A stretch of 64,000 nucleotides of DNA. It comes from Ampullaceana balthica (lineage: Eukaryota > Mollusca > Gastropoda > Lymnaeidae). The translations under genes and the position numbers were made by a program. Position 1 is the stretch's first letter, and every line of letters begins with the position of its first letter. The notes below the pieces were generated by a model. That model searched no databases. It was not told the origin of the DNA and saw only the letters and a list, made by a program, of their open reading frames with translations. Where the stretch lies: contig CALYLW010000739.1 in assembly GCA_944989445.1 (NCBI GenBank), positions 124,001-188,000 on the forward strand, in the 5' to 3' direction. Of this stretch, positions 56,057-64,000 are shown piece after piece.

Positions 56057-57614
56057 ATTTTCCATAACTCAAAAAACTCCGTTAAGCGAATTTTTTTCCG
56101 GGGCCTTTTGAGTTCGACTTAGAGAGGTCCGAATGTATTTATTTAAATACAAATTTAAAAATAAAGATTTTGTGGCACCCTTGGCAGCTGCCCCGATGCC
56201 AACCCGTTGTTGCGCCACTGCTTATGAGCAGAATACATAAATCATGTTTTTTCTAAATCTTCTCTTCCTTTTTTATGCTTTCACCGCCCCCAAGATTGAC
56301 CCGTGGCCTTCACCGCCCCCCTGGATCGCGTCAGCGACGACAAGGGGGCGGTAGCGCCCACTTTGAGAATCACGGTAATAGAGTTTTAAAATTAACGTAA
56401 GTATGAATATCTTTGAATATCATTGTATCCCTGTGTAGTTAGGGATCGACGTGAAGTGGCATGCCACTTACGAGAGTGGATCTACCGATAAATGTAAGTG
56501 AATTCCGCATATAAATGTTCAAAGAAAAATATATATTAATTAACATTAATATATTAATTTCATAGTTTCCGTAAGTATAAGTAAAGGCAATATTTAAAAT
56601 GTATTTTTATTTGAATGTAATTTTTGTATAAACTTAAGTTTAAGTTACTAAAAATATAATTTTTTAGTTACACAAGTTAATAATGGTATGTCTAACAATA
56701 TTGTAAATAAAATTTTCAAAGAGTTTAAAAGAAATGAACAATTCTTAACTAGTCATCTAAATTTTCTCAACAACAATGCAATAGATAAAATATAATTGTA
56801 CCTGTGTTTTGTGCTGCAGCGATTACTGAAAATTAAATTGTAATGCACATCTGATTTTGACAATAAAAATTTATTTTAAGATAAAGTGACTTTCTCACTG
56901 ACAAAATATATTGCCTATTTGTATACCCATATATTAAAATTTACAAATATAATTGTATTATTTCGGTAAATTTGGAAACAAATTATGTCTTCAAGCATTT
57001 TTTAAGAGTAAATTTTTTAAGCATTAATGGCTTATTGTTCGTTTACTTTCATTTTTACTAATTGAGACTTTAAATAAATCAATTCAAATGAATAAAATCA
57101 ATAAAACCATTGTTGTTTGTAAACAAATTAATTTTTTTTTAAAATGAAAAACAAAAGAAAACACAGTGACATGGTCAAAATTGCATTTTTTTTTAAACTA
57201 ATTTTTTTATTTTAAAATCCCTTATATTAACTTCACCGGCGTCTCCCTCTGTCTTAGTGTCTGTCGTTCGTGGTCGGGCGGGCGAAAAAACAAAGGTAAA
57301 TAAAATAAACCCGTAAAAACAAAGTTTTTGACTATAAATCCCTTTTATATGAGACATAACTAAAAGTATTGATTATGTTCAAACGCGACAAACATTTACA
57401 GACTGAATCTGTCTTAACTTCCCTTTGCTTTATAACCCCTGGGGGTGGGTGGGAGAGGGGAAAGGCGCGTGAGATCGTATCAAAATCGATCGAACGTACC
57501 GTAATTAACTTAGTGCAGTTTTAGTTTATTTATATAAACTATATGTAGCGGTCACTATTGTTTACATTTTACGGGTCACTTGACTTCACGCCAGCCATCG
57601 ATGACCACATATCT

Positions 57615-57672
57615 CTATCCTCTATCTTATCTATACAGACGCTCCTTCAATGCAGAAGATAATTGCGTCCAC
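57615..57672 (-). mobile_element. LINE 3'-tail remnant
   Basis: CTATCTTATCTATACAGACG then CTCCTTCAATGCAGAAGATA and ATTGCGTCC, the reverse complement of the LINE tail at 34950-35010. Confidence 0.6.
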
Positions 57673-57688
57673 AGACCATGACGGATGA

Positions 57689-57892
57689 TCTGTTTGGCAA
57701 GTGATGCAGCTTTCACAAGCCACGGCTTTGTGGGTTCCACGCATTACCCAGCCGCCTAACTAGTGTTAGGTACCCATTTGGAGCTGGGTGACTCAGGAAC
57801 GCCCTAGGCCCCGGGAACAAATCCTTGCCTTCACATGGTTTCGAACCCGTGACCATCGGTACGCCAGTCGAGCGCGCTGCCACCGCTTTGGA
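57689..57892 (-). mobile_element. tRNA-derived SINE
   Basis: The minus strand starts GCGGTGGCAGCGCGCTCGAC, with B box GGGTTCGAAACC, then CCCGGGGCCTAGGGCGTTCC, TGAGTCACCCAGCTCCAAAT and GGGTACCTAACACTAGTTAG. The core matches the SINE at 27025-27260. Inserted in the R3-type block. Confidence 0.75.
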
Positions 57893-57973
57893 ACATAATC
57901 AATACTTTAAGTTCTGTCTCACATATAAGGGATTTATAGTCAAAAACGTTGTTTTTACGGGTTTGTTTTATTT

Positions 57974-58505
57974 AAATCCCTTATATTAACTTCAAAGCCG
58001 CCTCTCTCTGTCGTTCTTCGTCGGGCTGGCGGAAAAACAAAAGTCAAAAATGACCCACTTCCAGTGATGCCATCGAGCTGAAATTTGGCACTTAGACTCG
58101 TGTCACCTAACAATGCATCGTATCGAAATTTCAGATCGATCGAACGTACGTAATTAATTTGATGCATTTTTAGTTTATCTCTATACAACGTATGTAATTC
58201 AATTTCACAGTTTGTTATTGGTTTTTTTTCACGTAACACTTCAGTTCGCGCATTGACGCCACATCGTCGATGTCCAGGCGTGCTTTTGTTTACATTTTAC
58301 GTGTCACGCTGAGCTCGGTCAAGCGATCGGTGACCAGACCTTTCCCCTCTTCCCCCCCTCCCCCCGGGGTTATAAATCAAAGGGGAGTTAAGACAGATTC
58401 AGTCTGTAAATGTTTGTCGCGTTTGAACATAATAAATACAGTTAGTTATGTCTCATATATAAGGGATTTATAGTCAAAAACTTTGTTTTTACGGGTTTGT
58501 TTTAT
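57974..58505 (+). mobile_element. R3-type Helentron-like element, head-to-tail with the preceding copy
   Basis: Starts AAATCCCTTATATTAACTTC; ends ATATAAGGGATTTATAGTCA then AAAACTTTGTTTTTACGGG. AATCCCTTATAT at the 5' tip is inverted as ATATAAGGGATT about 40 bases inside the 3' end. Contains CGAGCTGAAATTTGGCAC and CAGATCGATCGAACGTACG. Confidence 0.7.
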
Positions 58506-58739
58506 TATAATATTTACTAAAATTTACTAAATATTTTTGTGAAATCAATATAAATTATTAATCTGTTCATTTAAATTTATTTTCAAGTGGACATTTTGTT
58601 TACATCACCAGATGGCAAGTTCCAAATGCTGGTGTAAGAAATCTTAAAGATTTATTTTTACTGGGTGGGCCAGTTCAAAACTAGCATCTGTTTCACATAA
58701 ACACGCAAAAATAACATCAATATACATAATTACCGTTGT

Positions 58740-59117
58740 CTGTATGTATGAATGGAATAATGCTGTTAGGTGGCGCTGCGATCGATTTTGTATAAAAATA
58801 TTATATGACGTTATTGTTTTATGCTTATATTTTAATTTTTGAAAAGGAAACGATGTAAAAATAGGATTTAAAGAACTATGTAGCATTCAGTTCTTAATGA
58901 ACCAACAGATATTCAAGACACGCCACAAATGGCTGTGTACATTCGTTATGTTTCATCAGACGTGACAGTAAAAGAAGAACTATTAAACTTGGTGGCACTA
59001 AAAGATACCACTCGTGGCATTAATATAAAAAATGACTTTGAAAAAATACTGATGGATGCTGGTGTACCACTAAATAGACTTGTACGTGTAGCAACGGATG
59101 GGGGAATTTTTCATTGC
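58740..59117 (+). pseudogene. hAT (ZBED5/SCAND3-like) transposase fragment
   Basis: From 58929: MAVYIRYVSSDVTVKEELLN, LVALKDTTRGINIKNDFEKI and LMDAGVPLNRLVRVATDGG, the (L)A(V)(Y/F)IRYV..D..VKEELL.L..LK.TT.G.DI...........PL..LV.V.TDGAPAM block of ZBED5-type hAT proteins. It is cut at 59118 by an unrelated sequence (GTGGGGACCAATGTTCCTTC ... GGAACATTGGTGGGG). It follows Hx sequence and may be the transposase of the fuller form of Hx. Confidence 0.65.
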
Positions 59118-59320
59118 GAGTGGGGACCAATGTTCCTTCCCTCTAATGCTGGCTGGTCCGTGTGCAAAGTATAAAACAACCTCGTGTGCAAATTGCTCAA
59201 CATACAATTCGTGTGCAATATATTACAAAATCTTGCTGCGCGGTAATTCTAAACTGCTGCGTGGTGTCGGTCAGATATCTGCGCAACCGCCCAGCTTAAA
59301 GGGAACATTGGTGGGGACGT
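59118..59320. mobile_element. Small inverted-end element or fragment
   Basis: GTGGGGACCAATGTTCCTTC at the left and GGGAACATTGGTGGGGAC at the right are mutually inverted (GGAACATTGGT core). About 200 bp, GC-rich for this region, no coding. No clear target duplication. Confidence 0.45.
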
Positions 59321-59394
59321 AAGCGATAATGTCTCAATGCGGTTCTCAAAATGTTTCAATATTAATAAAATGGCTCTAACTTAATACAGGTCTG

Positions 59395-60760
59395 GCCACG
59401 CATGATCTAGACACAAACTCCTACCATCTGTTTATGCTGGCATTGAAATCCAAAAAGACGGTTTAGGTAAACCCGAAGTTGTAACATATGCAGGCCCAAC
59501 TTACATAGCCATCAGATCGGGCAATCATTGCTCATCATCAGCTTATAGCCATTGACTGGACTATGAAAGGCTACTTGAATTGGAAGAGTTTGACATTGTT
59601 ACAAAGGATCCAAGCAACAAGATGATCAAACAGATTCTTATTATGTCTGTGGATGGTGGACCTGATGAAAATCCAAGGTATCAAAAAGTTATTGGTGTGG
59701 TCATCCATCATTTTGTAAAGCGGAACATTGATGCAATGTTTGTAGCAACGAATGCGCCTGGTAGAAGTTCGTTTAATCGAGGAGAAAGGTGAATGGCTCC
59801 TTTTGGTCGAGAACTGTCGGGACTAGTTTTACCACATGAACATTTCGGAAGACACCTCGACATTAAAGGTTGAACAATTGATGAAGGGTTGAAAAAATTA
59901 AACTTCACATATGCTGGCGAAAGTGCGAAATATTGTCAGAAATGTGGAAGCAAGTAAGAATAGAAAATTTTCTAACAGTGTTTCTATATTGTGCCTCAAA
60001 AGTCTGAGCTTGAAATTGAAAATGTAATAATCAAAGATCAAGTTTGATGCCAAAACCATGTAAGGACAAGTCAGTACTTTCTACAAATTTTCAAATGTTG
60101 TGATATAACTTGTTGCCAACTGATTAGGGGGCGTCCATAAAGTACGTCACGCTCCAGAGGGGTGGAGGGGGTGTAAGAAAGTGTGACAGTTTGTGACAGG
60201 GGGGAGGGGGTCCGGCCATGTGTGACGTCACGGTGTTTTATATTACATTTTAATTATTTTGTTCATAAAAAACACAATTTTTGTTCAAAAGTGTGACGTA
60301 CATTTTAGGGGGGGGGGTCCGAGATTTGTGACAGTGGGGAGGGGAGGTAAAAATTGTCAAAAATAACGTGACGTACTATATTTACGGCCCCTTAGAAGCT
60401 CGTACTTTGATATTATTTTTGATCGATTTATCCCCCCACCAATTCCAATCTGCCAAACTAATGAGGGCCTTAAAGCACCGAAAGTATCTGATATAAACTC
60501 ACATAGATTTCCATCTCTTTTCTTCAATCAGTCTTTGAAAGTTGAAAACATACTACCTCGATCAGCAAAAGCATTCAAAATTCTTCCCTTTGATATATAT
60601 TGTCCATCTATTCAGTTGCTAATGTTTGAACGGATCTGTAAAATCTGTCACCTTTATGTTGCTTCGCAAGCCATGTTAAAGAAGCACGTTCAACAGCACC
60701 AACACTGTATGCCTGGGCCCAGTCAAATAGTACATGCACCCCAACAGCAATGAATTCGTC
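59395..60760 (+). pseudogene. Zator-like transposase of copy 2 (stops, frameshifts, MITE insertion)
   Basis: Plus-strand pieces align with copy 1: KQILIMSVDGGPDENPRYQK, VKRNIDAMFVATNAPGRSSF, NRGER then stop, MAPFGRELSGLVLPHEHFG, KKLNFTYAGESAKYCQKCGS, then after the MITE at 60127, VENILPRSAKAFKILPFDIY, CPSIQLLMFERICKICHLYV and ASQAMLKKHVQQHQHC. VDGG and ER(stop) hold the second and third putative catalytic residues; the DDKA block present in copy 1 is missing. In copy 2 the finger keeps CKICHLYVAS, a fuller C-x2-C than in copy 1. Confidence 0.75.
60127..60391. mobile_element. Zator-like MITE, 265 bp, in the transposase of copy 2
   Basis: GGGGGCGTCCATAAAGTACG at the left and GGGGCCGTAAATATAGTACG (inverted) at the right. 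TTA at 60124-60126 and 60392-60394. The empty site GATTAGAAGCTCG is preserved in copy 1 (complement of 28258-28270), proving a 3-bp duplication. Confidence 0.9.
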
Positions 60761-60960
60761 CAATGCTAGTGGCAGTCAAAATACAGAGAGAGCTCATGGC
60801 AATTATTGCTTAAAGGGAGATGCTAAGTGCAGAATAGTTAGATGAAGAAAATATTGATGCTGACTTTCGGTTCAACAATAAATTATTCATCCAGAACCTA
60901 TGCCAATAATAACAATTGAGGAACATTTGCCATCTCCATGGGAAGGTTTAGAGGCTAGGA

Positions 60961-61370
60961 TATAAGATTTGGATTTATTTGTAAAAAAAATATGTGTAAT
61001 ATATAAATTAAAAGTGTATTTATAGTTTTACTTTTGAATCTCGTTTCTGCTTGAATATAGAACAAGTCTTTGTAAATATTTCAATAGTCTTTAAAATTAA
61101 AAGTGTTTTATTAATTTCAAATGTATCAAAATTTAAACGTGTAATGTGTAAACATTTTTGTAAACCCTATAATCTCTTTTCTGTTTAGAGTAAGCCTTTT
61201 TAGTTATGAATTGGAAATATGTTCATAACTTAGAAGTTTATTAAACTTTGTTTTTCTTAACATTTTACTTTTATTCACTTTTGTGTTGTAGTTGTTATAT
61301 AGTCTATTTAAAATATTGTTGTTGTTTTTTTCCATTTTATTATTTATTTTTTTGTTAAAAGGGGGGGGGA
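60961..61370. other. 3' noncoding part of Zator-like copy 2
   Basis: It aligns in reverse with 27400-27730 of copy 1 (GATTTGGATTTATTTGTAAA, AAGTCTTTGTAAATATTTCA, AACTTTGTTTTTCTTAACAT). No gene. Confidence 0.6.
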
Positions 61371-61554
61371 TGATAATCAAATGTTGACATAATTTTATAG
61401 AGGAGTGGGTCTCTTTAAGTTTGACAAGTTGTTGACAAGGGAGGGGGGAGGTAAAAATCGCCAAGAATTTGTTGACGTAATTTATGGACAGCCCCAAAAC
61501 AACAACATCACGAATATTATTAGTTCAATCTGAGTGATTGGTATCTTGATCTTA

Positions 61555-64000
61555 TGGTGTGTACATTGACATGCTGAACATCACTTGGTGTACATTTACA
61601 TGCTGAACATCACTTTGTGTACATTGACATGCTGAACATCACTTGGTGTACATTGACATGCTGAACATCACTTTGTGTACATTGACATGCTGAACATCAC
61701 TTTGTGTGCATTGACATGCTGAACATCACTTTGTGTACATTGACATGCTGAACATCACTTTGTGTACATTGACATGCTGAACATCACTTTGTGTGCATTG
61801 ACATGCTGAACATCACTTTGTGTACATTGACATGCTGAACATCACTTTGTGTACATTGACATGCTGAACATCACTTTGTGTACATTGACATGCTGAACAT
61901 CACTTTGTGTACATTGACATGCTGAACATCACTTTGTGTACAGTGACATGCTGAACATCACTTTGTGTACGTTTGCATGCTGAACATCACTTTGTGTACA
62001 TTGACATGCTGAACATCACTTTGTGTACATTGACATGCTGAACATCACTTTGTGTACATTGACATGCTGAACATCACTTTGTGTACATTGACATGCTGAA
62101 CATCACTTTGTGTACATTGACATGCTGAACATCACTTTGTGTACATTGACATGCTGAACATCACTTTGTGTACATTGAAATGCTGAACATCACTTTGTGT
62201 ACATTGACATGCTGAACATCACTTTGTGTACATTGACATGCTGAACATCACTTTGTGTACATTGACATGCTGAACATCACTTTGTGTACATTGACATGCT
62301 GAACATCACTTTGTGTACATTGACATGCTGAACATCACTTTGTGTACATTGACATGCTGAACATCACTTTGTGTACATTGACATGCTGAACATCACTTTG
62401 TGTACATTGACATGCTGAACATCACTTTGTGTACATTGACATGCTGAACATCACTTTGTGTACATTGACATGCTGAACATCACTTTGTGTACATTGACAT
62501 GCTGAACATCACTTTGTGTACATTGACATGCTGAACATCACTTTGTGTACATTGACATGCTGAACATCACTTTGTGTACATTGACATGCTGAACATCACT
62601 TTGTGTACATTGACATGCTGAACATCACTTTGTGTACATTGACATGCTGAACATCACTTTGTGTACATTGACATGCTGAACATCACTTTGTGTACATTGA
62701 CATGCTGAACATCACTTTGTGTACATTGACATGCTGAACATCACTTTGTGTACATTGACATGCTGAACATCACTTTGTGTACATTGACATGCTGAACATC
62801 ACTTTGTGTACATTGACATGCTGAACATCACTTTGTGTACATTGACATGCTGAACATCACTTTGTGTACATTGACATGCTGAACATCACTTTGTGTACAT
62901 TGACATGCTGAACATCACTTTGTGTACATTGACATGCTGAACATCACTTTGTGTACATTGACATGCTGAACATCACTTTGTGTACATTGACATGCTGAAC
63001 ATCACTTTGTGTACATTGACATGCTGAACATCACTTTGTGTACATTGACATGCTGAACATCACTTTGTGTACATTGACATGCTGAACATCACTTTGTGTA
63101 CATTGACATGCTGAACATCACTTTGTGTACATTGACATGCTGAACATCACTTTGTGTACATTGACATGCTGAACATCACTTTGTGTACATTGACATGCTG
63201 AACATCACTTTGTGTACATTGACATGCTGAACATCACTTTGTGTACATTGACATGCTGAACATCACTTTGTGTACATTGACATGCTGAACATCACTTTGT
63301 GTACATTGACATGCTGAACATCACTTTGTGTACATTGACATGCTGAACATCACTTTGTGTACATTGACATGCTGAACATCACTTTGTGTACATTGACATG
63401 CTGAACATCACTTTGTGTACATTGACATGCTGAACATCACTTTGTGTACATTGACATGCTGAACATCACTTTGTGTACATTGACATGCTGAACATCACTT
63501 TGTGTACATTGACATGCTGAACATCACTTTGTGTACATTGACATGCTGAACATCACTTTGTGTACATTGACATGCTGAACATCACTTTGTGTACATTGAC
63601 ATGCTGAACATCACTTTGTGTACATTGACATGCTGAACATCACTTTGTGTACATTGACATGCTGAACATCACTTTGTGTACATTGACATGCTGAACATCA
63701 CTTTGTGTACATTGACATGCTGAACATCACTTTGTGTACATTGACATGCTGAACATCACTTTGTGTACATTGACATGCTGAACATCACTTTGTGTACATT
63801 GACATGCTGAACATCACTTTGTGTACATTGACATGCTGAACATCACTTTGTGTACATTGACATGCTGAACATCACTTTGTGTACATTGACATGCTGAACA
63901 TCACTTTGTGTACATTGACATGCTGAACATCACTTTGTGTACATTGACATGCTGAACATCACTTTGTGTACATTGACATGCTGAACATCACTTTGTGTAC
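61555..64000. repeat. 29-bp satellite, more than 80 copies, runs off the window
   Basis: TACATTGACATGCTGAACAT + CACTTTGTG repeats every 29 bases from about 61555 to the last base. The first copies carry most variants (TTTACATGC, CACTTGGTG, GTGCATTG, GTACGTTTGC at 61968); from about 62170 on, copies are almost identical. It starts about 60 bp past the right end of Zator-like copy 2. Confidence 0.97.

Larger units (their letters stand above)
52142..56220 (-). mobile_element. hAT element, 4.1 kb, perfect 8-bp target duplication
   Basis: Ends CAGAGGCGTAACTAGGTTTT and, inverted, CAGTGGCGCAACAACGGG. CTTATGAG is duplicated at 52134-52141 and 56221-56228. It inserted inside the 8.8 kb hAT. It carries a transposase remnant on minus (52618-52960) and later insertions: a foldback element (53025-54190) and a GGGGCC-ended element (54192-56056). 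Confidence 0.85.
47610..56375 (+). mobile_element. hAT element, 8.8 kb, perfect 8-bp target duplication, nested in Zator-like copy 2
   Basis: Ends CAGTGGTTCTCAAATTTTTT and, inverted, CCGTGATTCTCAAAGTGGG. TAATAGAG is duplicated at 47602-47609 and 56376-56383. Sequence outside the two edges rejoins in the order seen in copy 1 (30540-30715). Its own transposase (48030-51270) is GTF2IRD2-like. Insertions inside include a LINE (49099-50563) and another hAT (52142-56220), which account for over 5.5 kb. Both ends are followed by GCCGCCC/GGGGGCGG blocks. Confidence 0.85.
57223..57973. mobile_element. R3-type Helentron-like sequence, rearranged, with a SINE inside
   Basis: AAATCCCTTATATTAACTTC starts at 57223. 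An inverted piece of the family's 3' end follows (ACCCGTAAAAACAAAGTTTT, GACTATAAATCCC, 57308-57345). The block closes with CATATAAGGGATTTATAGTC and TTGTTTTTACGGGTTTGTTT at 57921-57970, directly followed by the next copy. Confidence 0.55.
40312..61495 (+). mobile_element. Zator-like DNA transposon, copy 2, expanded to about 21 kb by nested insertions
   Basis: The left end GGGGTTGTCCATTAATTACG plus TCAACAAAATAGGGGGAG matches the 33256 end of copy 1. The right end, GGGGCTGTCCATAAATTACG inverted at 61476-61495, matches the 27265 end type. Flanks are AAA on each side, a 3-bp duplication, though AAA is weak evidence here. Transposase coding (59395-60760) lies just inside the right end in plus orientation, as in copy 1. 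Sequence of the hAT element Hx, also carried by copy 1, is split among 41720-41936, 47424-47609 and 56376-58730. Left of 41720 only the first 100 bases match copy 1, so the left end could instead belong to a different copy. Confidence 0.6.

Overview
This is a 64 kb piece of an animal nuclear genome. Genes are split into short exons with GT-AG introns, coding density is very low, the base composition is AT-rich, and the rest is mostly transposons, MITEs, SINE/LINE pieces and minisatellites. The two recognisable host genes (PRPF39 and a FAM89-family gene) are animal genes. The repeat mix (Zator-like, hAT, Helentron-like, tRNA-derived SINEs, TTAGGG-like minisatellite) would suit a lophotrochozoan such as a gastropod mollusc; that placement is an inference. 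A five-base N gap lies at 16741-16745.

Layout. 1-12695 (minus): PRPF39, a U1 snRNP-associated splicing factor, 14 coding exons with the 3' end outside the window. Its introns hold a 1.25 kb telomere-like minisatellite, hAT MITEs, a foldback repeat and a MITE with a 9-bp target duplication. 12.7-19.5 kb: intergenic, with a broken integrase remnant, a 28-bp minisatellite and two hAT-type elements. 19532-24838 (minus): a two-exon FAM89/LRAP25-like gene whose 4.5 kb intron holds a second hAT remnant with a BED zinc finger. 25-34 kb: repeats, including a 6.0 kb Zator-like DNA transposon (27265-33256) with inverted ends, a 3-bp target duplication and a decayed DDE transposase, then a tRNA-Gly(GCC) gene. 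34.5-40.0 kb (plus): three exons probably belonging to an unidentified membrane-protein gene. 40312-61495: a second Zator-like copy blown up to about 21 kb by nested insertions. 61.55 kb to the end: a 29-bp satellite that runs off the window.

The most interesting content is the transposon archaeology. Insertions can be ordered from exact target duplications and, in one case, from the empty site in the sister copy: Zator-like copy 2 > hAT (47610-56375) > hAT (52142-56220) > GGGGCC-ended element (54192-56056) > hAT MITE (54923-55108), five levels deep. A LINE and a second hAT (itself holding a smaller Zator-like element) form side branches. The Zator-like group (ends GGGGC(T/C)GTCC, 3-bp duplications, VDGGPDENPR transposase) occurs as full-length, medium and MITE forms. 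A Helentron-like family with asymmetric terminal inverted repeats recurs in head-to-tail pairs. None of the transposon-encoded proteins seen here looks intact.
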